64,000 bases of DNA from Flavobacterium poyangense (GTDB lineage Bacteria; Bacteroidota; Bacteroidia; Flavobacteriales; Flavobacteriaceae): the NCBI RefSeq assembly GCF_011751075.1, contig NZ_JAALLN010000012.1:1-64000 (forward strand). The letters are read 5' to 3'. The translations under genes were made by a program, and so were the position numbers. The notes below the pieces were generated by a model, which searched no databases, was not told the DNA's origin, and was given only the letters and a program-made list of their open reading frames with translations. Shown here in pieces: positions 25,622 through 34,527 of the stretch; position 1 is the stretch's first letter, and every line of letters starts with the position of its first letter.

Positions 25622-26677
25622 ATGGCTACTTTTTCAGTAAATAATATTGCAATAAAAGGTATATCATGTTGCGTTCCGAAAAATACGGAGCGCAATATCG
25701 ATTTAGATATCCTGACACAGGAAGAAATTCAGAAGTTTATTGATGCAACCGGAGTTGAAGAAAGACGTATTGCAACTAAGGAAATCTGTACTTCTGATTT
25801 ATGTACTGAAGCTGCTGAAAAATTAATCAAAGACCTGAATTGGCAAAAAGAAGAAATAGAAATCTTGGTTTTTGTTTCACAAACGGCCGATTATATTTTA
25901 CCTGTTTCTGCTGCCATACTTCAGGACAGATTAGGATTGTCAACAAACTGTATTGCTTTTGATGTTCCTTTAGGATGTTCCGGATATGTTTACGGAATGT
26001 CTATAATTGCGGGTATGATGAAAGCAACCGGACTAAAAAAAGGATTGCTTCTTGCAGGAGATACCAGCAGTAAATTGTTGTCTAAATCAGATAAGAGTAC
26101 AGTTCCGCTTTTTGGAGACGGAGGTAGCGCCACCGCATTTGAATTTGACGAAAATGCCGCGGATTTACTTTTTGATCTGGGGACGGATGGTTCCGGATAT
26201 AAAACGATTATTATAAATGATGGCGGATCCAGAAACAGAGCAAATTCGGATTCGTTAATTTACCATACCATTTCTCCCGGAATTGAGAGAAATGCTTGTC
26301 AGTTGATCCTTGACGGAATGGATGTTTTTAGTTTCGGAATTTCACAAGCGCCAAAAACGGTAAATAAACTTATTGAAAAATTTGAAATCAATAAGGACAC
26401 TGTTGATCATTTTGTATTTCATCAGGCTAATTTGATGATGAATAAAATGATTGTTAAAAAATTAAAATTACCGGTTGAGAAAGTTCCGTATTCTTTAAAA
26501 GAATTCGGGAATACTTCTTCTACAACAATTCCATTAACCATTGTGAGCGAATTAAAAGACAATCTGACTAATGCTACACAGGATTTAATTCTTTGTGGAT
26601 TTGGAGTAGGTTTATCTTGGGGAACAGTTAAAGTAAGACTGGAAAATGCTATAATTTCAGATTTAATCGAAATATGA
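25622..26677 (+). CDS. 3-oxoacyl-ACP synthase III family protein (first copy)
   Basis: A 351-residue thiolase-fold condensing enzyme of the FabH type. The Cys-His-Asn triad is intact: Cys119 (PLGCSGYVYG), His267 (VFHQANLMM), Asn297 (FGNTSSTTIP). FabH enzymes condense an acyl-CoA starter with malonyl-ACP. The presence of a dedicated carrier and a second KASIII in the same operon argues for a specialised acyl product rather than bulk fatty acids. It overlaps the Rieske oxygenase gene by 4 nt (ATGA). Confidence 0.93.
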   Translation: MATFSVNNIAIKGISCCVPKNTERNIDLDILTQEEIQKFIDATGVEERRIATKEICTSDLCTEAAEKLIKDLNWQKEEIEILVFVSQTADYILPVSAAILQDRLGLSTNCIAFDVPLGCSGYVYGMSIIAGMMKATGLKKGLLLAGDTSSKLLSKSDKSTVPLFGDGGSATAFEFDENAADLLFDLGTDGSGYKTIIINDGGSRNRANSDSLIYHTISPGIERNACQLILDGMDVFSFGISQAPKTVNKLIEKFEINKDTVDHFVFHQANLMMNKMIVKKLKLPVEKVPYSLKEFGNTSSTTIPLTIVSELKDNLTNATQDLILCGFGVGLSWGTVKVRLENAIISDLIEI

Positions 26678-27759
26678 TAAAAAACTTAAATTACATAGAT
26701 GAAGACATTTATCTAAAAGAAAAATCTTTGTTTTTTAATGAATCCTGGATATTAGTTGCACACAAAAATGAATTATTAAACAATAATGATTTTGTTACTT
26801 TAGATTATTTTGGAAATAAGATTTATATCCAGAACTATAATGGTACAATAAAATCTTTCCAGAATGTTTGTTTGCACAGGTTTAATACGATACATGAAGA
26901 GCCTTATGGTAATAGAGTTTCTTCCTGCTTGTATCATAATTGGACTTATGGAAAAAAAGGAAACGTAGTTGGGTTAATGTGCCGTAATTCATTTGAGAAA
27001 GACCATATCAATGAGCTAAGACTCAAAGAATATGAAGTTGATTATTGTGGTGATTTTATTTTCATAAAATTAAATGATCAACTGGATAAAAGTTTAAGTG
27101 ATTATTTAGGAAGCATATTTAGCCCATTAGAAGATATAAGCAAACATTTTGGTGCCAAAACAATTGATTATACCATAGAGCACAAAGTCAATTGGAAACT
27201 TTTGGTCGAAAATGTTTTAGAATGTTATCACTGTACTTCAGTTCATGAAAATTCATTTGCAAAAATGGGATTCGGGTCTGTAGCTCCTGAGAAATTTGAT
27301 TTTTTTGACGCGCACAGTTGGTGTGAGTTCCCAAAAGGAGAAAGTGCCAAGCCAAGCAAAATTATTGAGAAATCATTAGCAGACCGAACTTTAAAAATAC
27401 AGGGATATTTACATTTTTACAGTTACCCCAATGCCTTTATAAGTTCAGTAGAAGGAAAAGGATTTTATTTTGGATTTATGTTTCCGGAATCTCCTTCCAA
27501 AACAAATTTACGAGTGCGTTATTTTGCTCCTAAATTTGAAAAAGAATTAAACGAATCCCAACAGAACATTATTGATTTTATTAATAACAGTTCAAATGAT
27601 TCGTTGGATCTTGTTTTAAATGAAGATAAAAAAATAGTAGAAAATATTCAAACCAATTTGGTAAATTTTAAAGACAGTTCGCCTTTATTTGGTGATGAAG
27701 AATTTAGAATTTTAAAATTCTACGAATATTTTAATAAGAAAGAATTAAAAGATATATAA
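26674..27759 (+). CDS. Rieske non-haem iron oxygenase, alpha-subunit type
   Basis: A 361-residue oxygenase. The N-terminal Rieske domain binds a 2Fe-2S cluster through Cys66-x-His68 and Cys85-x2-His88 (CLHRF and CLYHNW). The catalytic domain has the mononuclear iron site in ENVLECYHCTSVHENSF, with His186 and His191. Such enzymes hydroxylate or demethylate; ferredoxin and reductase partners are not adjacent and must come from elsewhere. Sitting between a KASIII and an SDR, it probably hydroxylates the acyl chain or the sugar. Its stop overlaps the SDR start by 1 nt. Confidence 0.93.
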   Translation: MIKNLNYIDEDIYLKEKSLFFNESWILVAHKNELLNNNDFVTLDYFGNKIYIQNYNGTIKSFQNVCLHRFNTIHEEPYGNRVSSCLYHNWTYGKKGNVVGLMCRNSFEKDHINELRLKEYEVDYCGDFIFIKLNDQLDKSLSDYLGSIFSPLEDISKHFGAKTIDYTIEHKVNWKLLVENVLECYHCTSVHENSFAKMGFGSVAPEKFDFFDAHSWCEFPKGESAKPSKIIEKSLADRTLKIQGYLHFYSYPNAFISSVEGKGFYFGFMFPESPSKTNLRVRYFAPKFEKELNESQQNIIDFINNSSNDSLDLVLNEDKKIVENIQTNLVNFKDSSPLFGDEEFRILKFYEYFNKKELKDI

Positions 27760-28502
27760 TGAATCCATTTGATTTATCAGGAAAAAAAATAGTAGTAACA
27801 GGAGCGTCTTCGGGCATTGGTTACGAAACTTGTTTAGCAATAGTAAGACAGGGCGGGACATTTATAGCGATTGCCAGACGTCAGGATTTTCTCGAAAAAT
27901 TGATTGAGGAATGTGGAGGTGAAAATAGTTTTATCGCCGCTGATTTATCTAAAATGGAGGATATTAAAACAATTGTAGATACGATTGAAAATATCGACGG
28001 TGTTGTGCATTCCGCAGGGGTTGTATCATTGGCACCCGTTAAATTTTATTCTGAAGAGTTAATGAATGAAATGAGATCGATCAATTTTGACTCTATTGCT
28101 TATCTGATTAATTTGATTTTTAAGAAGAAAAAAATAAATAAAGGAAGTTCAATTGTTTTAGTTTCGTCGATAGCAGGTTTATTCGGTATGAAAGGAAACG
28201 GAATTTATGCAGCCAGTAAAGGCGCATTAATTGCAATTTCAAAGGTGTGGGCAAACGAATTTGCTAACAGTAAAACACGAGTAAATTGCGTTTCACCGGG
28301 AATGGTAAAAACGGAAATAACCTCAAAATCTATTGAAGATTTGTCTTTAGAAGTGATTCAGCAAGATGAAAAAAAATACCCTTTGGGATATGGTGACCCG
28401 GTTCAGGTTGCAAACCCGATTGTGTTTTTATTATCTGAAGCTAGTAGCTGGATTACGGGGCAAAATTTAGTTTTAGACGGCGGAAGAACTTCAACGATAT
28501 AA
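27759..28502 (+). CDS. Short-chain dehydrogenase/reductase (FabG-like)
   Basis: A 247-residue NAD(P)H-dependent oxidoreductase with the cofactor motif TGASSGIG at 14-21 and catalytic Ser137, Tyr150 and Lys154 (YAASK). The C-terminal WITGQNLVLDGG is typical of FabG-type SDRs. In this operon a 3-ketoacyl-ACP reductase that turns the KASIII product into a 3-hydroxyacyl chain is the likely role. An arginine follows the first strand pair (AIARRQD), which favours NADPH. Confidence 0.92.
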   Translation: MNPFDLSGKKIVVTGASSGIGYETCLAIVRQGGTFIAIARRQDFLEKLIEECGGENSFIAADLSKMEDIKTIVDTIENIDGVVHSAGVVSLAPVKFYSEELMNEMRSINFDSIAYLINLIFKKKKINKGSSIVLVSSIAGLFGMKGNGIYAASKGALIAISKVWANEFANSKTRVNCVSPGMVKTEITSKSIEDLSLEVIQQDEKKYPLGYGDPVQVANPIVFLLSEASSWITGQNLVLDGGRTSTI

Positions 28503-28508
28503 TTGACA

Positions 28509-29519
28509 ATGAAAGCGAGTATAAAAGCCATTTCGTATTATCTACCTGAAGGAGTTCTGTCAAATGAGTTGATACATCAGGAGTTTCCGGAATGGGGTAT
28601 TGAAAAAATCAGTTCTAAAACCGGGATTAATGCCCGACATATAAGTGCTCCTGAAGAGTTTTCATCAGATATGGCCGTTAAGGCAGCCGAAAAATTATTC
28701 GCAGAACATAACATTGATAAATCAGAAATTGATTTTTTGTTGTTTTGTACCCAAAGTCCGGATTATTTTTTGCCGACAACCGCCTGTATAATTCAGGAAA
28801 AATTAGGATTGGAAACAACTACTGGTGCATTAGATTTTAATTTGGGATGCTCCGGTTTTGTATATGGTTTGAGTTTAGCAAAAGGACTAATAGCCGGGCA
28901 AATGGCTAAAAATGTTTTATTGATTACTTCAGAAACCTATTCAAAATTTATTCACCCAAAAGACAAAAGCAATAAGACGATTTTTGGTGATGCAGCAGCT
29001 GCTACTCTTGTGACCAGTGAAAGAGGATTCTGTTCTATTGAAAATTTTATTTTTGGAACAGATGGAAAAGGAGCAGAAAACCTGATTGTAAAACAAGGCG
29101 GAATGCGTTTTCCGGTTTCGAGTGCTAGTGAAGATGTTGAGGATGAGTTCAGAAATGTTCGCAATGATAAAAATTTGTTCATGAACGGAACTGAAATTTT
29201 TAATTTTACAGGAGAATTTGTTCCAAAGCTTACAGAAGCTATTTTAGAAAAATCGAATTTAGCCAAAGAGGATATTGATTTATTTGTCTTTCATCAGGCT
29301 AATAAATACATGCTGAATCATTTAAGGAAAAAAATAAAGATCGCTGAGGAGAAATTTTTTATTGCTATGGGAGATTGTGGAAATACAGTATCATCAACTA
29401 TCCCGATAGCGTTATACGAAGCTCAAAAACAAGGAAAAGTCGCCAGCAGTAAAAATATAGTTTTAGCAGGATTTGGTGTTGGTTACTCTTGGGCGGCTTG
29501 TAATTTAATCGTAGAATAA
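28509..29519 (+). CDS. 3-oxoacyl-ACP synthase III family protein (second copy)
   Basis: A 336-residue FabH-type enzyme when started at MKASIKAIS (28509); an ATG two codons earlier at 28503 is also possible. The triad is intact: Cys114 (NLGCSGFVYG), His262 (VFHQANKYM), Asn292 (CGNTVSSTIP). It is clearly diverged from the first copy, so the two probably have different starters, for example an initial condensation and a second extension. The stop overlaps the acyltransferase start by 1 nt. Confidence 0.93.
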   Translation: MKASIKAISYYLPEGVLSNELIHQEFPEWGIEKISSKTGINARHISAPEEFSSDMAVKAAEKLFAEHNIDKSEIDFLLFCTQSPDYFLPTTACIIQEKLGLETTTGALDFNLGCSGFVYGLSLAKGLIAGQMAKNVLLITSETYSKFIHPKDKSNKTIFGDAAAATLVTSERGFCSIENFIFGTDGKGAENLIVKQGGMRFPVSSASEDVEDEFRNVRNDKNLFMNGTEIFNFTGEFVPKLTEAILEKSNLAKEDIDLFVFHQANKYMLNHLRKKIKIAEEKFFIAMGDCGNTVSSTIPIALYEAQKQGKVASSKNIVLAGFGVGYSWAACNLIVE

Positions 29520-30154
29520 TGAAAAACTTAATTATAATAGGAGCAAGAGGATATGGGCGTGAGGTGCATGATCTGGCAAAACAATGCTCCGGATATAATA
29601 CAGAATATACTATAAAAGGGTTTTTGGATGATAAATCAGAAGCATTAGATGGTTTTGAGAATTATCCCGAAATTATTTCAGGTGTTGAAGAATACGAAAT
29701 TCAAAACAATGATGTTTTTGTCTGTGCCCTTGGAAGCGTACAATGGAAAAAACATTACGTAGAGCTTATTCTTTCTAAAGGAGGGGAATTTATTAATCTG
29801 ATTCACCCGTCTAGTGCTCTAAATACAAATGCTGTTATCGGTAATGGTGTTTTAATTTTTATGTACTCTAATATCAGTAACGATTGTATTATTGAGGATT
29901 TTGTTACCATACAGGGTTTTGTAGGTTTGGGACATGATACCAAAATAGGCAAATGGTCACATCTGAATACGTATAGTTTTACCGGAGGTTTTGCTGTTTT
30001 AGAAGAAGAAGTTTGTTTGAATACCAGAGCGACCGTTTTACCAAACATAACTGTTCGTAAAGGAGCCACGGTTGGGGCGGCAAGTTTAGTGATTAAAAAT
30101 GTAAAAGAAGGAACTACCGTTTTTGGCGTTCCGGCGAAAGTGTTGAGTTTCTAG
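29519..30154 (+). CDS. NeuD/PglD-like sugar O/N-acyltransferase
   Basis: A 211-residue protein with an N-terminal Rossmann-like domain (IIIGARGYGREVHDLA) that in PglD binds the UDP-sugar, and a C-terminal left-handed beta-helix of hexapeptide repeats. The catalytic histidine is expected at His139 (GLGHDTKIG), with Asp140 in place of the usual Glu. PglD acetylates the 4-amino group of a UDP-sugar made by a PglE-type aminotransferase. Here a dedicated carrier protein in the same operon suggests the donor is an acyl-ACP instead of acetyl-CoA. Confidence 0.9.
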   Translation: MKNLIIIGARGYGREVHDLAKQCSGYNTEYTIKGFLDDKSEALDGFENYPEIISGVEEYEIQNNDVFVCALGSVQWKKHYVELILSKGGEFINLIHPSSALNTNAVIGNGVLIFMYSNISNDCIIEDFVTIQGFVGLGHDTKIGKWSHLNTYSFTGGFAVLEEEVCLNTRATVLPNITVRKGATVGAASLVIKNVKEGTTVFGVPAKVLSF

Positions 30155-30190
30155 AAAAACCTTAACGCATAATATTGAAAGTACAATTGA

Positions 30191-31159
30191 ATGAAAGATC
30201 AAAATAGTGTTATTTTAAATTGGATAGGAAATCCCGAACAACCATTGGTAAGTATTTTATGCGATACCTACAATCATGAAAATTTTATTCGTGAAACTTT
30301 ACAGGGATTTTTAAGTCAGGAAACTAATTTTCCTTTTGAAATAATCGTGCATGATGATGCTTCTACCGATACAACCGCAGCAATTGTAAAGGAATTTGCC
30401 GATCAATATCCGCTAATTATAAAGCCGGTTTTTCAAACAGTAAATCAATATTCTCAAAAAATCAATTTCTGGAGTGATGTTACTTTCCCAAAAGCAAAAG
30501 GAAAATACATCGCGCTCTGTGAAGGAGACGATTACTGGATTGATGTTTTAAAACTGCAAAAACAAGTTGATTTTTTAGAAAATAATGCAGAGTATGCCAT
30601 AACATGGACCGACTTTTTTATGAAAAAAGAAAGTGAGATGGTTCCAAATGATTTTAAAGACACGCTGCCGGATATTTATACAATTGACTTTAATAATTTA
30701 TTTGACCCTTATTGTACGTATACTTTAACATCAGTTTTCAGAAAAACGGCTGTTGACCCTCTTGATTATAAAAAATTTACTTACGGTAAAGACAATACGC
30801 TTTATGCATTGGTATTGTGCAATGGGAAAGGGGCTTATATGAATTTTCAGAGTGCTGTTTACAGATGGCATGCCGGGGGAATATATTCCTTGCAGAAACC
30901 ATTCATTCAGCGATATTCTTCCTATCTGAATATAAGAGAGATTCACGATTGTATTCCTCAGTCGCAAACAGCAAATGTTAAACGTGTTATGAAATCATTA
31001 TTGAAAGCCTCAGCCTATGAAGCTTTAAAATCGGTTCATGATAATACAATAGATACTACAAATCAAAAGAACGCTATTAAAGAATTTTTAAATCAGGCAT
31101 CAATTGGTACCAGAATCAAATTTTTTATGCGTTCTGTGAAGATTAAAATGTCGAAATAG
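30191..31159 (+). CDS. Family 2 glycosyltransferase
   Basis: A 322-residue GT-A enzyme with the nucleotide-binding strand HDDASTDTT (about 54-62) and the metal-binding CEGDDYWID (about 110-118). The N-terminal pattern (PLVSILCDTYNHENFIRETL) is the group often found in polysaccharide loci. It follows the acyltransferase by 36 nt on the same strand and is probably the last gene of that operon, perhaps adding the acylated sugar or the next residue. It converges on another glycosyltransferase gene with 8 nt between stops. Confidence 0.9.
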   Translation: MKDQNSVILNWIGNPEQPLVSILCDTYNHENFIRETLQGFLSQETNFPFEIIVHDDASTDTTAAIVKEFADQYPLIIKPVFQTVNQYSQKINFWSDVTFPKAKGKYIALCEGDDYWIDVLKLQKQVDFLENNAEYAITWTDFFMKKESEMVPNDFKDTLPDIYTIDFNNLFDPYCTYTLTSVFRKTAVDPLDYKKFTYGKDNTLYALVLCNGKGAYMNFQSAVYRWHAGGIYSLQKPFIQRYSSYLNIREIHDCIPQSQTANVKRVMKSLLKASAYEALKSVHDNTIDTTNQKNAIKEFLNQASIGTRIKFFMRSVKIKMSK

Positions 31160-31167
31160 AAAAAAGA

Positions 31168-32184
31168 TTATTTTTTCCAGCCCATTAAGGATTTGAAAAA
31201 TAAAATGACTTTGTCAAGTGCATTTATTTTTTGGAATAACTTTTTGTCGGTTTCTTTTAACTGATTATAAAAGGTTAAATTATAATTGCGGGCATTCCTG
31301 ATAGTTCGCAATAAAGTTTTTGTAATGTGGTTCTCCAGTAATTTGGGATTGTAATTGTTCAATTTTTTATTTTGCTCAATCAAATATTTTGATGCCGCAA
31401 TAACGTCGAGTACTTCTTCTGAAGACAATCCTTTTTTTAGCGATACAGTATTTAGGTAAGAATCCATTTTTGGATCGGAGCTTTCGATTCCAAATTGACT
31501 CATTTGATTTATTTTAATTTTTCTAACAGATCGGTTTACATTGTCGATTTTAGTTTTACTGATATTATTATCGTGTTGTCTGTAGTCTAATAAAGATTCA
31601 GGGATGTTGTAAAAAGCGGTTCTGGCAGATAATCTGCTCCATAGATCATAATCTTCTGCAGGTACGTACTCATGCTCGAATTTAGCGTTGCCTAATACCT
31701 TTTTGCGTAGCATGACCGTTGGGTTTCCTATAGCGCAACTGTGCAGAAATGCGATTTTTACTGCATCGGGTTTTTCGCTGTGTTTTATAAGTTTATTCTT
31801 TTTAGATCCGAAAAAAGTAAACCAGGTTCCGCAAACACCAATCTCCGGATTGTTTTTTAAAACTGCAATTTGTTTTTCAAAACGGGTTGGAAGCGCAATA
31901 TCATCAGCATCCATTAAGGCAATAAAATCTCCTTTTGCAAGGGTAAGTCCTTCATTTCTAAGATTGGCCGGGCCAACGTTAATCTCTTTATTGATTATAA
32001 TAATTCTGGAATCGTTTCGTTGGAGTTTAGAGATAATCTCCAAACTATTGTCAGTTGATTTATCGTTAAGAATAATTAATTCAAAATTGGCGAAAGTTTG
32101 CTTCAGAATGCTTTCGATACTTTCAGTTAAAAAGTCCGCAGCATTGTAAACGGGCATTATAACAGAAATTTCGGGAGTTGTCAT
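31168..32184 (-). CDS. Family 2 glycosyltransferase
   Basis: A 338-residue enzyme with a full GT2 core: SVIMPVYNAADFL at the start, LNDKSTDNS, and ALMDADDIALPTRFEKQ (DADD at 92-95). The C-terminal part is helical and basic, ending near a Trp-Lys-Lys, consistent with loose membrane contact. It is a single-gene transcription unit, convergent with the preceding glycosyltransferase and divergent from the next gene. Confidence 0.92.
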   Translation of the reverse strand: MTTPEISVIMPVYNAADFLTESIESILKQTFANFELIILNDKSTDNSLEIISKLQRNDSRIIIINKEINVGPANLRNEGLTLAKGDFIALMDADDIALPTRFEKQIAVLKNNPEIGVCGTWFTFFGSKKNKLIKHSEKPDAVKIAFLHSCAIGNPTVMLRKKVLGNAKFEHEYVPAEDYDLWSRLSARTAFYNIPESLLDYRQHDNNISKTKIDNVNRSVRKIKINQMSQFGIESSDPKMDSYLNTVSLKKGLSSEEVLDVIAASKYLIEQNKKLNNYNPKLLENHITKTLLRTIRNARNYNLTFYNQLKETDKKLFQKINALDKVILFFKSLMGWKK

Positions 32185-32256
32185 AAACGTGGTTTTTAAT
32201 AAATTGACAAATATATAATATAAACTTAGTCTATTTTATGTAATTCAAAAGTAATT

Positions 32257-32289
32257 TTGCAGGATAGTTTGTTAATGTTATTATCTTTG
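32257..32289 (+). promoter_or_regulatory. Bacteroidota-type promoter
   Basis: TTG at 32257-32259 and TATCTTTG at 32282-32289 are separated by 22 nt, within the usual range. The element lies just ahead of the gene starting at 32311. Confidence 0.55.
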
Positions 32290-32310
32290 TTTTTTTAACA
32301 AAATTTTATA

Positions 32311-33174
32311 ATGAAAAGAATTCAGGTTGGTTTTTTGGTCTCTTATGATTACGAATTACTTAAAAACGCTATCCCCCAGGTATATAAGGAATCCGACTCG
32401 ATTTTCTTGGCAATTGATAAAGAAAGAAAGACTTGGAAAGGAGAGTCTTTTGCTATTGATGATACTTTTTTTCAATGGTTAAAATCAATTGATGTCGATT
32501 CAAAAATTCAGATTGTAGAAGATAATTTTTATTGTCCTGAGTTAACAAGTATGGAATGTGAGGTTCGGGAGCGAAAAATTCTCGCCGAAAAAATGGGTAT
32601 AGGAAATTGGTTAATCCAATTAGACGCAGACGAATATTTTTTAGATTTTAAAGAATTTGTCTCTTTTCTGAGATCTAAAAATCATTATCTGGACAATCCT
32701 GAAAAACAGCAAGTACAGATCTCTCCTTATTTGATCAATATGTACAAATGGGTTGAGAATGGAGTATTATATGTAGAGAAACCAACAAAAATTATGGTTG
32801 CTACCAATTTTCCAAGTTACAGAGTAGGGAGACAGACCCGCAAAAGAATTATTTATTGTAAAGGAGCCGTGCTTCATGAATGCCTTTCCAGAACAAAAGA
32901 AGAGCTGGAAATGAAATTTAGTAATTGGGGACACGATACAGATATCAATAAAAACGAATTTTTGAAAAAATGGGAAGCCGTAAACGAGAGTAATTATAAA
33001 GAAATGCGTGATTTCTTTTATATGGAGCCCGAAAAATGGAAAAAATTAGCTTTTGTAAAAGGAACTACATTTAAAGAAATAGAGGAAAACCTGGATCTTC
33101 AGGAAGTGCTTCCGACATCATCTTATATAGCCAAGAAAAACTTCGGACAATGGTTTAAATATCTTTTTAAGTAA
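32311..33174 (+). CDS. GT-A-like protein of unknown specificity (paralogue A)
   Basis: A 287-residue protein with a glycosyltransferase-like core: a QVGFLVSYDYELL opening, MGIGNWLIQLDADEYF with an apparent metal-binding DADE at 105-108, and conserved TWKGESF and ECEVRERKI strings. It is paralogous along its whole length to the protein at 40549-41433. I recognise no named family beyond a likeness to GT2-type or GT92-like enzymes. Position among LPS-core-like genes supports a glycosyl-transfer role. A strong terminator follows. Confidence 0.8.
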   Translation: MKRIQVGFLVSYDYELLKNAIPQVYKESDSIFLAIDKERKTWKGESFAIDDTFFQWLKSIDVDSKIQIVEDNFYCPELTSMECEVRERKILAEKMGIGNWLIQLDADEYFLDFKEFVSFLRSKNHYLDNPEKQQVQISPYLINMYKWVENGVLYVEKPTKIMVATNFPSYRVGRQTRKRIIYCKGAVLHECLSRTKEELEMKFSNWGHDTDINKNEFLKKWEAVNESNYKEMRDFFYMEPEKWKKLAFVKGTTFKEIEENLDLQEVLPTSSYIAKKNFGQWFKYLFK

Positions 33175-33245
33175 TCTTGTCTTAATCAGTTGAATGCTTT
33201 CTAAAAAAAGCACTAATACATAGAGAAGTAGATTTTAAGAATAAA

Positions 33246-33316
33246 AAAAAGGAACATGCTTTGTTTACATAACCTAACTATGAGGATTTAAATAAACAAA
33301 GTATGTTCCTTTTTCG
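33246..33316. terminator. Strong bidirectional terminator
   Basis: Arms aaaaggaacatgctttgttta and taaacaaagtatgttccttttt pair with one mismatch around a 25-nt loop and have A and T runs outside. It sits between the convergent genes ending at 33174 and 33368. The loop sequence (aactatgaggatt) recurs at about 49446-49459. Confidence 0.85.
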
Positions 33317-33367
33317 TTTTTAAAAATGATATTTCTATGTTTTGAAAAAACAAGTACACCCAATGGG

Positions 33368-34444
33368 TTATTTTAGAATATCCTTATAAATTTTCAAATA
33401 ATCAGCAGCGGCAATTTTCCAATCGAAACTTGCTGCTCTTTTTTTCATTTCTGTTTCAATGATACTTTTGTTATTCTCAAAATTATCTAGTCCGTTTAGG
33501 AGTACCTCTTTCATGTATTCCGGATCAAAATCAGACCAGTAATTAGCCATTTCTCCACCAATTTCAGGTAAGGAAGTTTTGTCCGATAAAAAGACCGGTT
33601 TTCCAAAGCTCATAGCTTCAATAGGAGGTAAGCCGAATCCTTCTCTTATAGACGGAAAAAGAAAAGCGGCACAATTTTTCATGTAAAATTGCTTCCCTTC
33701 ATTGCTAATTTTACCGGTTAAAAAAACCTGATTTTGCAACCCGTTTTCTTCGATAAGGTCTTTAATTACCTGTCCGTAGCTTCTGTTGTTATTTCCGGAA
33801 ATAATCAGATTAAAATCCTTCATTAACTTCATCATGTTAATAATAGACGTGTAATTTTTTCTTTCGATAAAATCGCCAATCGTATAGAAAAAAGGCTTGT
33901 CTACAGGAACAGCGCTTACAAAACCGGAGGTGTCCAATAAAGTCGAAATCGGATTTCCGTTGTAAATAACATGCTCAGGAACATTTGGTACATTAAAATA
34001 ATCATGAGTTTGCTTTTTGGCAAATTCAGAAATATAAGTAATGGCTGTAGCTTTATTGAGTTTTTCGATAAAAAGCCTGTTTCTTTTATGATTCATGTCT
34101 GAAGATACCTCTTCGACAAAATTGACGTCATGAATCGTTAAAAGATATTTTGAATACTTTCGTGGCTCTAGTTTAGAATTCTGATTTACAGAATGCCATA
34201 AATCAAATTTATGCAGAGGTCTAAAGGTTTTGTACCTATGAAACGACATGTATTTATGATACTTGAATGAATCACCAAATTCGCTTTTTAATAATTTAGG
34301 TTTTCCTGCGTTGAGGTGCAGTTCTAAATTCTCAAAGTTAAGATGTTGCAAACCTTTAATCAATTCATAATTAAAAGTGCCTAACCCAGTTGCTCTATTG
34401 TTAATATTATGGGTTTCTAAAAACACACTTTTTGTCTCGGACAT
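33368..34444 (-). CDS. Family 1 (GT4-type) glycosyltransferase
   Basis: A 358-residue GT-B enzyme when started at MSETKSVF (34444); the frame opens eight codons earlier. The C-terminal half has the donor-binding signature FPSIREGFGLPPIEAMSFGKPV with Glu268 and Glu276 (EGFGLPPIE), and the preceding FLTGKISNEGKQFYM. The substrate is unknown; retaining mannosyl- or glucosyl-transfer is common for this group. It is divergent from the kinase-like gene. Confidence 0.92.
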   Translation of the reverse strand: MSETKSVFLETHNINNRATGLGTFNYELIKGLQHLNFENLELHLNAGKPKLLKSEFGDSFKYHKYMSFHRYKTFRPLHKFDLWHSVNQNSKLEPRKYSKYLLTIHDVNFVEEVSSDMNHKRNRLFIEKLNKATAITYISEFAKKQTHDYFNVPNVPEHVIYNGNPISTLLDTSGFVSAVPVDKPFFYTIGDFIERKNYTSIINMMKLMKDFNLIISGNNNRSYGQVIKDLIEENGLQNQVFLTGKISNEGKQFYMKNCAAFLFPSIREGFGLPPIEAMSFGKPVFLSDKTSLPEIGGEMANYWSDFDPEYMKEVLLNGLDNFENNKSIIETEMKKRAASFDWKIAAADYLKIYKDILK

Positions 34445-34474
34445 TAAATTTTTTTTACGAAAATACAATAATAA

Positions 34475-34505
34475 TTTGAAGTCTAAAATTCTATATGTAT
34501 TTTTG
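34475..34505 (+). promoter_or_regulatory. Bacteroidota-type promoter of the LPS-kinase-like gene
   Basis: TTTG at 34475-34478 and TATTTTTG at 34498-34505 are 19 nt apart, the canonical spacing. The start codon follows at 34528, leaving a very short leader. Confidence 0.6.
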
Positions 34506-34527
34506 TTTGTTTAAAAAGAGCCACTGA

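Noticed and set aside
31688..32149. 153-codon plus-strand frame inside a glycosyltransferase gene
   Set aside because: It is an antisense shadow of the GT2 gene with Ser/Phe/Leu-biased composition.
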